Source: a virus. From it: a stretch of DNA of 35,322 nt. A program made the translations under genes and the position numbers. Numbering within the stretch: the first letter of the stretch is position 1; each line of letters begins with the position of its first letter. The notes below the pieces were generated by a model, which was not told the DNA's origin, ran no database searches, and worked only from the letters and a program-made list of their open reading frames with translations. The DNA lies in the IMG/VR virus record IMGVR_UViG_3300037234_000276, positions 1 to 35,322 of that record, one strand, 5' to 3'. This document shows, piece after piece, positions 16,935 to 23,084 of the stretch.

Positions 16935-17159
16935 CTACTCAACTGTAATAGGCCATATTATTTCTCCAGCCATGGCAGTATTTACAATAGTATGACGAGA
17001 GCTGTTTTGTATTTGAGATATAAGATTGAGAGGGATCATATGATCACCATCGCCAATTGTTACCTCTGCTCCAAATAGGAAATTGGGCTGCTCTGGCGAA
17101 ATATAATGAGGATGATTTGTATTAACATATACATTATCTAGCTCTATTTCGTGTTTCAT
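16935..17159 (-). CDS. Small SPEQ/TAMAGE protein A, paralogue of 19529-19729
   Basis: A 74-residue protein, last in the leftward endolysin operon, starting in a TAATG overlap with the amidase stop. It is a clear paralogue of the protein at 19529-19729: both read as Asn-Xaa-Asn-His-Pro then SPEQ near the N-terminus and TAMAGE with Trp near the C-terminus. At DNA level 19 bases (TTCTCCAGCCATGGCAGTA) are identical. It has no membrane segment or cysteine. I do not recognise the family. Translational coupling to the endolysin hints at a partner, inhibitor or timing factor. Confidence 0.7.
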   Translation of the reverse strand: MKHEIELDNVYVNTNHPHYISPEQPNFLFGAEVTIGDGDHMIPLNLISQIQNSSRHTIVNTAMAGEIIWPITVE

Positions 17160-17605
17160 TAGACTATTAAATCTTTGAACTCTTCGACATCAAAGTTCGG
17201 ACATGTTTTATTTGGGTTTACTGCATAATGTCCTATTATCTCAATATCTGGAATTATTCTTTTCCAGAACCCACACACTACTGACAGGCTGCTCATTTGT
17301 TCAAACGTGAAATAATCATTACCTATGAGACATATTCCAATAGATTCATCATTCAGGCCTCGGGTGTGCGCTCCGTATTCATCATTTGTAAAAACATCAT
17401 CATTGTCTATTGGTCTACCGGCTTCAATTATCCCGTCTTTAGTTTCATCGTATTCATTCTTATATAAGGGTATGCCATTTAATATAACATAATGATAACC
17501 TATATCTCGCCAACCATTCCCATTTACATGCCACCTTCTGATAGCGTCAGCATTACCCCAGTCAGATACTGAGCAGTGTATTATAATTCTTTTAATGTTT
17601 TTCAT
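17159..17605 (-). CDS. N-acetylmuramoyl-L-alanine amidase (endolysin, T7-lysozyme type)
   Basis: A 148-residue Amidase_2/PGRP domain that cuts the bond between MurNAc and L-Ala in peptidoglycan. Zinc ligands fit His10 (RIIIHCS), His126 (IIGHYAVNP) and Cys135 (KTCPNFD); Tyr38 and Lys133 match the catalytic Tyr and Lys of T7 lysozyme. There is no signal peptide or cell-wall-binding domain, so release needs a membrane-permeabilising partner. The start lies 14 bases inside the preceding gene and has only a weak site, pointing to coupling. Unlike the other late genes it is on the leftward strand. Confidence 0.92.
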   Translation of the reverse strand: MKNIKRIIIHCSVSDWGNADAIRRWHVNGNGWRDIGYHYVILNGIPLYKNEYDETKDGIIEAGRPIDNDDVFTNDEYGAHTRGLNDESIGICLIGNDYFTFEQMSSLSVVCGFWKRIIPDIEIIGHYAVNPNKTCPNFDVEEFKDLIV

Positions 17606-18056
17606 GCATGCTACTTATTGTATTATACAATTTCTCTAGTTTCTTGTTTTCTATTATATAATCCATATAGCTGCCATCCCTAATAAGTATATGCATTCTT
17701 AAATGAGTAATTTGTTTTTCATTTAATTCAATTTTATGGTCGTTTACATATAGAATGCAATCTATTTTATGGTCGTTTATATATGAGGTGCATGAGTTGC
17801 ATTCTTTTACTTCATATTCACATCGTTCGTCTTGTTCTTCAATAGTAGTTTGTACCATATTCGAATCATGATTCGTTTCTGTTAAAGCTGCTAAAATAGT
17901 AGAGCCATTATCTAAGGTGTGTGATACTGTAATTTTATCATCTGTATTGACAATTTTAATGTCTGCGTTAGATATCACTGTAATAACTGTCCTAAATATC
18001 CTCGTTATATACTCTTCGTTTTTATATTCAAAATAATAGTTTTCTGTGTTTTTCAT
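17592..18056 (-). CDS. Hypothetical protein, first gene of endolysin operon
   Basis: A 154-residue acidic protein starting at 18056, the ATG that follows AAGGAAACTATT; an upstream ATG at 18116 lacks a site. It has a Cys-rich middle (CEYEVKECNSC) followed by a near-duplicated 11-residue stretch containing NDHKI twice. His and Cys could bind metal. No membrane segment is seen, so it is not an evident holin. It shares an operon with the amidase, overlapping its start, and is driven by promoter P1. Confidence 0.65.
   Translation of the reverse strand: MKNTENYYFEYKNEEYITRIFRTVITVISNADIKIVNTDDKITVSHTLDNGSTILAALTETNHDSNMVQTTIEEQDERCEYEVKECNSCTSYINDHKIDCILYVNDHKIELNEKQITHLRMHILIRDGSYMDYIIENKKLEKLYNTISSMHEKH
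17731..17784. repeat. Short direct repeat inside the gene at 17592-18056
   Basis: A 21-base unit beginning ATTTTATGGTCGTTTA occurs at 17731-17751 and 17764-17784, one base different, period 33. It encodes the repeated NDHKI motif, a recent in-frame duplication of 11 codons. Confidence 0.75.
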
Positions 18057-18106
18057 AATAGTTTCCTTAGTTTGATAATTTAGTGATTTAATACTACAAA
18101 AGGAAT

Positions 18107-18149
18107 GAGAATACAATAATCATATAGGAGGGTAGATTATCATATTCTC
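18107..18149 (-). promoter_or_regulatory. Leader hairpin of endolysin operon
   Basis: GAGAATACAATAATC (18107-18121) and GATTATCATATTCTC (18135-18149) pair over 15 positions with two mismatches around a 13-base loop. Read leftward it is followed by ATTCCTTTTG, so it may be an attenuator between promoter P1 and the first gene. The loop reads CCCTCC on the transcript. Confidence 0.5.
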
Positions 18150-18194
18150 ATACAGTGAACTGAACAATAATTATAGAAAATAAATCATACATGT

Positions 18195-18224
18195 ATATTA
18201 ACATGAAACATGACCGCCCGTCAA
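18195..18224 (-). promoter_or_regulatory. Leftward promoter P1 (endolysin operon)
   Basis: On the minus strand: -35 TTGACG, an 18-base spacer ending TTTCATGT, -10 TAATAT. The TG before the -10 makes it an extended -10. TGAC-N5-GTCA overlaps the -35. It matches P2-P6 in layout and lies just past the stop of the 55-residue gene. Confidence 0.75.
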
Positions 18225-18229
18225 TGAGA

Positions 18230-18397
18230 CTAGTTATTTAATCCAGCTAACAATAACCTGCAAACTTTAATTGCTCTATCTTTGAGTGTTGGGTCAGCCT
18301 TTAACTTAGCATGTATTTCTTTTTTATTTGGTGCCGATGCTCTTATTTTATCTATTATGGTTTTCTCTGCTTCATTGATAGGTGTACTTTTATTCAT
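18230..18397 (-). CDS. Small hypothetical protein, 55 aa
   Basis: A short, basic, helical protein that begins MNKSTPINEAEKTI and ends RLLLAGLNN. AGGAGTATTAAA precedes the start, a good ribosome site, and the start overlaps the end of the zinc-finger gene by four bases. It is the last gene before promoter P1. No known domain. Regular codon use and coupling support a real gene; function unknown. Confidence 0.65.
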   Translation of the reverse strand: MNKSTPINEAEKTIIDKIRASAPNKKEIHAKLKADPTLKDRAIKVCRLLLAGLNN

Positions 18398-18903
18398 TTT
18401 AATACTCCTATTTTTAATATGTGAGCCATCTGGCTGCGTTTTGCGTATATAAAATCCATTGGAATTAGTTCTTCTACCATATGCTCTAAATTATCCATCA
18501 CATTATCATCGTTTATAGATTTGAATATTAAGCAGTTAAAAATAACTTCTGGATCATATTCAATAGATCGCTCCCAGAACATTGGGGGCCGATCAAAGAA
18601 TAATGGTTCAACTTGATCTGGAGTACCCTGCTCTGCTGTCATAATTGCACGTAGACAAGCGCCTTTAATTGGACAATTACCCCCTGAGCATCTAACTACG
18701 TTATGTGTTCCAGTTACTTTATTTATTTCAATTTCCTGTTCAAGTGTTTTGTCCCAATCCTTCTTTGTTTGTTCACGTCTGCGAGCTTCATCGAGTTTAC
18801 AACATACTATGCACTTGTATCTATACCCATCATTATGGAGTTTATGCCTATAGAACTCTAATATTGGTTTTTCTATTTTGCAGATTCTGCATGTCTTTTT
18901 CAC
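18394..18903 (-). CDS. Zinc-finger protein
   Basis: A 169-residue protein starting at a GTG with AGGATAAATC before it. Residues 5-34 hold a two-CxxC knuckle (CRIC, then CIVC), the treble-clef type seen at the N-terminus of phage endonuclease VII/HNH-related proteins (KTCRICKIEKPILEFY). A second Cys set (RCSGGNCPIKGACLRA, residues 71-86) resembles a short motif seen in other phage accessory proteins. No HNH catalytic residues follow, so a nucleic-acid or protein-binding role is more likely than nuclease. It is in the P2 operon. Confidence 0.7.
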   Translation of the reverse strand: MKKTCRICKIEKPILEFYRHKLHNDGYRYKCIVCCKLDEARRREQTKKDWDKTLEQEIEINKVTGTHNVVRCSGGNCPIKGACLRAIMTAEQGTPDQVEPLFFDRPPMFWERSIEYDPEVIFNCLIFKSINDDNVMDNLEHMVEELIPMDFIYAKRSQMAHILKIGVLK

Positions 18904-18947
18904 GATTTATCCTAATAACATTACTTAAATGCTTAAATGCTTAATTG

Positions 18948-19376
18948 TTATGCAGTTTGTTCTTTACTTCTAATCAAAGACTGTCTAATCTTTTCAAGAT
19001 TATCTGCCATCATTTTGCCAATGTCTCGAATATAGAGAACAGTGTCGCCATATATTAGATACGATTCTAATTTATCTGTAATAATATTGTTTGATTCTAG
19101 TAAGTCACTATTATTACCAATGATAAAATAATCATCTACTATGTCTTCGCAATGTTCTAATATGTCGTCCAGTAGTTCATTCATTACTATTAATTTATAG
19201 TGTGGTACTTCCCAATAAAAACAGTTTGCATCAGTCTGCCCAGTAGACAACGACAATGTTTTATCGTCTATATCTAGCTTAATGTATAACTGCACTTCAT
19301 TGTCAGTACCTAAATAATGTACATCGATGTCGGTTAATGTTGGGTATTTTATATCTATTGTTGTTTCTGGGTTCAT
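18948..19376 (-). CDS. Hypothetical protein, 142 aa
   Basis: A very acidic protein (many Asp and Glu) with strand-rich N-terminal half (residues 1-60) and helical C-terminal half ending in a basic helix (IRQSLIRSKEQTA). AGGATTAAACA precedes the start. It is the first gene after promoter P2 and its leader hairpin. DNA-mimic or host-protein inhibitor are possible for such acidic phage proteins, but this is only inference. No domain recognised. Confidence 0.6.
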   Translation of the reverse strand: MNPETTIDIKYPTLTDIDVHYLGTDNEVQLYIKLDIDDKTLSLSTGQTDANCFYWEVPHYKLIVMNELLDDILEHCEDIVDDYFIIGNNSDLLESNNIITDKLESYLIYGDTVLYIRDIGKMMADNLEKIRQSLIRSKEQTA

Positions 19377-19404
19377 TGTTTAATCCTATAATGTTAAATC
19401 AAAA

Positions 19405-19443
19405 GATGCTCAACCCGTTAGCCAAACAAACGAATTGAGCATC
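19405..19443 (-). terminator. Leader hairpin (attenuator-like) before the 142-aa gene
   Basis: GATGCTCAA (19405-19413) and TTGAGCATC (19435-19443) are a perfect 9-bp stem. On the leftward transcript the stem is followed by TTTTGATTTAAC, a short U-tract. It lies between P2 and the gene start, so it would act as attenuator. A 28-codon frame starting with ATG runs into the stem. Confidence 0.55.
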
Positions 19444-19502
19444 CAACCTATAAATTTGGAGGAACTTATTGAGTTAAATATTAATGTAAAAATCATACAT
19501 AT

Positions 19503-19532
19503 ATAATATCATGAATTGGTACCAGCCGTCAA
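19503..19532 (-). promoter_or_regulatory. Leftward promoter P2
   Basis: -35 TTGACG, 18-base spacer ending ATTCATGA, -10 TATTAT with extended-10 TG. The -35 overlaps the TGA stop of the gene at 19529-19729, so gene end and promoter share bases. It would drive the 142-residue, zinc-finger and 55-residue genes. Confidence 0.78.
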
Positions 19533-19729
19533 TCAGCGTCTGTGGTAACTGTAAAGTTAGCATATGAGGTCATGCCAGTATCAATATGCCATCGTAATTC
19601 TCCAGCCATGGCAGTAATAGACATATCATCTATTATTACTCCACCTGGGAAAAGGGATTGTTCTGGTGAAAAATAATAAGGGTGGTTTGGGTTTGTATAT
19701 ATATTCTCTGGCTCTATGTCGTTTTTCAT
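19529..19729 (-). CDS. Small SPEQ/TAMAGE protein B, paralogue of 16935-17159
   Basis: A 66-residue protein with the same motif order as protein A: NHPYYFSPEQ near residue 15 and TAMAGELRW near residue 40, with a shorter linker. AAGGAGTTTAGCA precedes the start. It is transcribed alone from promoter P3, while A is coupled to the endolysin. No known family, no membrane segment. Two separately controlled copies in a compact genome suggest related but distinct jobs. Confidence 0.7.
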   Translation of the reverse strand: MKNDIEPENIYTNPNHPYYFSPEQSLFPGGVIIDDMSITAMAGELRWHIDTGMTSYANFTVTTDAD

Positions 19730-19753
19730 TGCTAAACTCCTTAATATATAAGA

Positions 19754-19783
19754 AGTTTAGCATGAAACGCAGCCAGCCGTCAA
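19754..19783 (-). promoter_or_regulatory. Leftward promoter P3
   Basis: -35 TTGACG, 18-base spacer ending TTTCATGC, -10 TAAACT. The spacer and -35 match P1/P2/P4 closely, the -10 is the weakest of the set. It drives the 66-residue protein and lies about 20 bases past the stop of the gene before. Confidence 0.68.
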
Positions 19784-19804
19784 TGAAGGCCTATTGATAA
19801 TGGT

Positions 19805-20266
19805 CTATAGAGTTGCACCTTCTAAATGTGGCATGATTGTTTCTTTTAGTATTCTAACCTGTGATTTTTCGATGTTGAGTTTTACAACACTGTCTCTACT
19901 ATGCGTTATCGATAGTATGGCCTGGCTCATTGCATTTAGAGTATTATTTACGCCTTGTATTATAAACTCTTTATTATATGTATTACCTCCAATTTTAACA
20001 CTATTAAAACATACTAAATCTTCATTTAAGCATTTTAACAGGACAATCATCGCACATGTAAATGTTCCTATAATATTATTGTCAGTGGTTTCACCTAACA
20101 AGTCTTGGAGTTCAGTATAATCATATAAGAATACTTCGCTACAGGTTATAACAATAAATGGAGTTTGAACTTTACATCCATCATCAGGTAGTTGAACAGT
20201 TATTTTATCACTGCGATAATCTGGCCCTTTTTTAATTGACCTTCTTTTATTTGATAGTTTATTCAT
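19805..20266 (-). CDS. Hypothetical protein, 153 aa
   Basis: A 153-residue protein, basic at the N-terminus (residues 1-20), with mixed strands and helices afterwards and three cysteines between residues 31 and 85. AAAAGGAAAACACA precedes the start. It ends the P5 operon with the Rha-type regulator and two lipoproteins. No recognised domain and no membrane segment. Function unknown. Confidence 0.6.
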   Translation of the reverse strand: MNKLSNKRRSIKKGPDYRSDKITVQLPDDGCKVQTPFIVITCSEVFLYDYTELQDLLGETTDNNIIGTFTCAMIVLLKCLNEDLVCFNSVKIGGNTYNKEFIIQGVNNTLNAMSQAILSITHSRDSVVKLNIEKSQVRILKETIMPHLEGATL

Positions 20267-20281
20267 TGTGTTTTCCTTTTG

Positions 20282-20650
20282 TTAGTATGAGCTATAAGTA
20301 CATAGACTTTCAATTAGATATCCCGACTCCTTAACCCATATTTTTATAGTCGTTACATTATGTGCCTTATACGATACCCATTCAAACGTGTGGCAAGTAT
20401 ATATTTCGGGGTCAAATGTACCAGCCCCAGAATAGAATACATAAGTATAATCAGTACTAGCATTATAATCTGATAAGAATGATGTTATTGTTGACTTTGT
20501 TATATTACTTGATACATTTAGACCAGCAATTAAAATAGTGTATGTATCCTCAGAAGGGCCGAGGTCGTCAATCGGCTCATTGTTAAATGAGCATCCATAT
20601 ATTATTGTAAGTGATAGTACAAGCGCTATTATTGTTATTAGTTTTTTCAT
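20282..20650 (-). CDS. Putative lipoprotein 1
   Basis: A 122-residue precursor with a lipoprotein signal: MKKLITIIALVLSLTIIYGC, so Cys20 would be lipidated and the mature part begins CSFNNEP. Ser at +2 usually means outer-membrane sorting in enteric bacteria. The mature part is about 100 residues, strand-rich, with no known domain. It is next to a second lipoprotein whose signal sequence is nearly the same, so they likely arose by duplication. Phage lipoproteins often block superinfection (T5 Llp, for example). Confidence 0.75.
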   Translation of the reverse strand: MKKLITIIALVLSLTIIYGCSFNNEPIDDLGPSEDTYTILIAGLNVSSNITKSTITSFLSDYNASTDYTYVFYSGAGTFDPEIYTCHTFEWVSYKAHNVTTIKIWVKESGYLIESLCTYSSY

Positions 20651-20682
20651 TGTGTTTTCCTTTGTTTTAGTTATTACCTTTA

Positions 20683-21093
20683 TTAGTTATATTTAACAGT
20701 CTTAATTACTACGTTACTAAGTATGTTAGTATTCCAGTAGAATATAATTCCAGGCATCACAATTCTGCCGTCTTCTACCCATGAATTAAGAGAAATTACC
20801 CAATGATCATATAGTAGGAACATGTTTTTATACTTGATAACATTAGAAGAAGCATCAAAAAATGCATTACTATATACATAATTTGTGCCTTCAGTTGTTA
20901 TCTCGACATAATTTGTGACTTCAGTTGTTATCTCGACATCATATAAATGAGATTGAGTGGGAATTGCCAAGATTGCATCATAAGTATTGTATTCTACATT
21001 CACTGGATCACTCAGCTGCCCAGTATTTAAACTGCAGCTTGTCATTATAGTAGTAATTAGTATTAATATAATTATTGTTATTAGTTTTTTCAT
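20683..21093 (-). CDS. Putative lipoprotein 2 with internal repeat
   Basis: A 136-residue precursor starting at 21093, where AAGGAAACAACA precedes the ATG; an ATG at 21138 lacks a site. Signal: MKKLITIIILILITTIMTSC with lipidated Cys20 and Ser at +2. Residues about 53-72 hold a ten-residue tandem repeat (VEITTEVTNY then VEITTEGTNY) from a 30-base duplication. The rest is strand-rich with Trp/Tyr. Same first eight residues as lipoprotein 1. Likely surface-exposed and made in the P5 operon; superinfection exclusion is inference. Confidence 0.75.
   Translation of the reverse strand: MKKLITIIILILITTIMTSCSLNTGQLSDPVNVEYNTYDAILAIPTQSHLYDVEITTEVTNYVEITTEGTNYVYSNAFFDASSNVIKYKNMFLLYDHWVISLNSWVEDGRIVMPGIIFYWNTNILSNVVIKTVKYN
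20876..20935. repeat. 30-bp tandem repeat in lipoprotein 2
   Basis: Two adjacent 30-base units (20876-20905, 20906-20935) differ at one base. The unit begins ACATAATTTGTG. It adds ten residues in frame. Slipped-strand change of copy number would keep the frame. Confidence 0.9.
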
Positions 21094-21165
21094 TGTTGTT
21101 TCCTTATTAATTAGAGCGGTTATCATTTCTGCTAACATCTTGTAACATTAAGTTACTGTGTAAAA

Positions 21166-22122
21166 TTACCATAAGTGTAGATACTTTCCACTCACTCCAA
21201 GATTTAACAATGATTTAGATGCTTTTTCTAACACGTCTAAATCTAGCATTGATCTAATATAATCAATGCCTTCTGGTAATACTTTTATAATTGAGCTAAC
21301 AACATTATAACTGCCATCTTTATGATGTTCTGTATGAATTTTAGTTTCATTTTCCAGAATACCATCATTTATCATAGTAGATGTTGCGCTCCACCCATTA
21401 TCTAGTTTTCTAATAAGGTGGTTATCATTCAACACTTTTCGGATAGCATGATCAGATTTATAGTTATTATCATTTATTATCTTTGCCACATCTGATAGTT
21501 TTATACCTCGGCCACTACCCAGTATTGTTGTTGCATATTCTAGTTGGTCATTTTGAGCAGTTAACTCACTTTCAATTTTAACTATCTTTGCATCCCGCAT
21601 TAAGCCTTCTAACTTATCAATGCGGTTAACCATAGTAATTCTAAGGTCTATCGAATAACCAGATATTAGAGTTAATACCTGTAATTTATTTAAAATATAT
21701 TGTTTGCTCTGCCGGTTACTTTTATCAGTATAATAGGTGGCCTCACATTTGAGGTCACCTCTTTTGTCATATACTTCATTTAATTTTTCAATGTCTCTGA
21801 CAATATTATCATGCCTTTTGCCAGTTATCTCGGATAACTCTACACTGGTTGTCATGTACTCTTCACCTGAAACAGCCTTATTTATCATATTCTCTAAGTA
21901 TTGTTTTTCACCTTCTATCTTCTGTAGCTTTGCTATATTCATATTATTACTTTCAATAGTAGAGTCTTTAATTTTGACAACCTCGTCGACCATCGTATGG
22001 GCTGTGGTTAGTTGATATTCTAATTTCTTGCAACTGCTAGATAGTTGATTGATAGTGTGTATGTTATTATAATAGGCCTCAGAGTATTCATAAGAGGTCG
22101 GTTTAGTTGTTTTGTTTTTCAT
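21166..22122 (-). CDS. Rha-family regulator with KilAC-like C-terminus
   Basis: A 318-residue protein in three parts. Residues 25-85 are coiled coil. Residues 92-175 are a Rha domain: VELSEITGKRHDNIVRDIEK, a YYTDKSNRQSKQYIL strand, then LISGYSIDLRITMVNRIDKLE. Residues about 205-300 (LSDVAKIINDNNYKSDHAIRKVL, ending LPEGIDYI) resemble the KilAC/ANT domain of phage antirepressors. Rha interferes with lysogeny control in P22-type phages. It is first in the P5 operon, upstream of the lipoproteins. AAGGAAACAACA precedes the start. Confidence 0.82.
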   Translation of the reverse strand: MKNKTTKPTSYEYSEAYYNNIHTINQLSSSCKKLEYQLTTAHTMVDEVVKIKDSTIESNNMNIAKLQKIEGEKQYLENMINKAVSGEEYMTTSVELSEITGKRHDNIVRDIEKLNEVYDKRGDLKCEATYYTDKSNRQSKQYILNKLQVLTLISGYSIDLRITMVNRIDKLEGLMRDAKIVKIESELTAQNDQLEYATTILGSGRGIKLSDVAKIINDNNYKSDHAIRKVLNDNHLIRKLDNGWSATSTMINDGILENETKIHTEHHKDGSYNVVSSIIKVLPEGIDYIRSMLDLDVLEKASKSLLNLGVSGKYLHLW

Positions 22123-22140
22123 TGTTGTTTCCTTAATATT

Positions 22141-22170
22141 ATTATAACATACATTATATCACGCTATCAA
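22141..22170 (-). promoter_or_regulatory. Leftward promoter P5
   Basis: -35 TTGATA, 18-base spacer ending ATGTATGT with extended-10 TG, -10 TATAAT (perfect). It keeps the spacing of the family but has lost TTTCATG to ATGTATG. It drives the Rha-type gene, both lipoproteins and the 153-residue gene. Confidence 0.75.
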
Positions 22171-22174
22171 TCAG

Positions 22175-22774
22175 CTATGCCATACCGGCTGCTAATCCTT
22201 CTTTTGCTATTGTTCTAATATTTGGCTGTGCTCTGGTATTTATATTTGAACACTCTAAATAATTCAAGTATCCCACACAATCTTTTATATCCTGTTCTGA
22301 TAAGTTGAACCAGTCCTCAGTAACTCTCTTTTTTGCATATATCTTGTGTATCATTATCTCAACCCTAAATACATCCTTTACCTTAAAATATACAGCATTT
22401 GCTATTTTATTCCCAGAGTGTTTTAATATTGTGCCTATAATTATTTTTGGGTTCCGACCTGCACCTATCTTCATATGTTCTCCATCATATATCATAAACA
22501 TGTACCCCTCATGTGGTTTTTCTTCTTTTTTGAATATCCTAGTCAGATCTGAATTGTTAATGTTTTGTGAAAAGTGAATACTATTATATGCAATTGCAAG
22601 TGTCATGGCTTGTCCGCGAGTCAGAACATAATGCATTTCATCATTTTCTGTAAGTTCCATTTTATTTGATGTAATAGTATCCTTTTTGTCAATGTCTTGA
22701 ATTATTCTGGCATGCCTTCTGCCCGTAATCCTTGCAATCTCTAAACTAGATATTGTATTTTTAATGTTTTTCAT
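22175..22774 (-). CDS. Rha-N / T5orf172 (Mug113) two-domain protein
   Basis: A 199-residue protein. The N-terminus (SLEIARITGRRHARIIQDIDK, residues 10-30) is the DNA-binding start of the Rha family; residues about 90-165 (GYMFMIYDGEHMKIGAGRNP, VEIMIHKIYAKKRVTEDWFNL) match the T5orf172/Mug113 domain, a GIY-YIG-like nuclease fold: strand, Lys-Ile-Gly, a His before the EDWF motif. Such fusions occur in phage antirepressor families. GAGGGG precedes the start. It follows the terminator at 22799-22825. Confidence 0.78.
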   Translation of the reverse strand: MKNIKNTISSLEIARITGRRHARIIQDIDKKDTITSNKMELTENDEMHYVLTRGQAMTLAIAYNSIHFSQNINNSDLTRIFKKEEKPHEGYMFMIYDGEHMKIGAGRNPKIIIGTILKHSGNKIANAVYFKVKDVFRVEIMIHKIYAKKRVTEDWFNLSEQDIKDCVGYLNYLECSNINTRAQPNIRTIAKEGLAAGMA

Positions 22775-22798
22775 TGTTACCCCTCATTTGATTATATT

Positions 22799-22825
22799 AA
22801 ACGCACAGGCAATTCCCGTGCGTTT
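22799..22825. terminator. Factor-independent terminator, probably bidirectional
   Basis: AAACGCAC (22799-22806) and GTGCGTTT (22818-22825) form a perfect 8-bp stem, with GG/CC pairing inside. It separates the coiled-coil gene (stop at 22835) from the Rha-T5orf172 gene on the leftward strand. The leftward T-tract is only three bases, so some read-through is likely, which the downstream gene would need. Confidence 0.72.
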
Positions 22826-22834
22826 CGTTTACTA

Positions 22835-23071
22835 TTATTTATTCTTTATTATATTTGTGACATTTTTAATCCTTTCTTCTAATTCATCGGTGGTGTTAGC
22901 AAGTATTTCTTTTAGCCTTCCATATTCTGCCATAGTCTCATCAGGTTCTCTGTCCTCGTCAGTGTCTATGTCCTGATCATGCAGTATGATTAATTGATCC
23001 CTGATTGAGGATAATGTACTTTCTAAGGTTTTATTAAGAGTATTATAATTATCTTTAATTGTTTTGTTCAT
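22835..23071 (-). CDS. Small coiled-coil protein
   Basis: A 78-residue acidic protein, start at 23071 chosen for AAAGGAAACAACA before it (an ATG at 23095 lacks a site). Almost all of it is predicted helix (NTLNKTLESTLSSIRDQLII; LKEILANTTDELEERIKNV) with a charged break at DIDTDEDREPDE. It follows the initiator gene and would share its transcript, so a role in replication control is possible. No named family. Confidence 0.62.
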   Translation of the reverse strand: MNKTIKDNYNTLNKTLESTLSSIRDQLIILHDQDIDTDEDREPDETMAEYGRLKEILANTTDELEERIKNVTNIIKNK

Positions 23072-23084
23072 TGTTGTTTCCTTT

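Noticed and set aside
17731-17784. Direct repeat as a regulatory array
   Set aside because: It lies inside a coding frame with an 11-codon period, so an in-frame duplication explains it better.
18705-18944. Rightward open frame over the zinc-finger gene
   Set aside because: Opposite to a well-supported gene and without ribosome site; the hydrophobic look comes from reverse reading.
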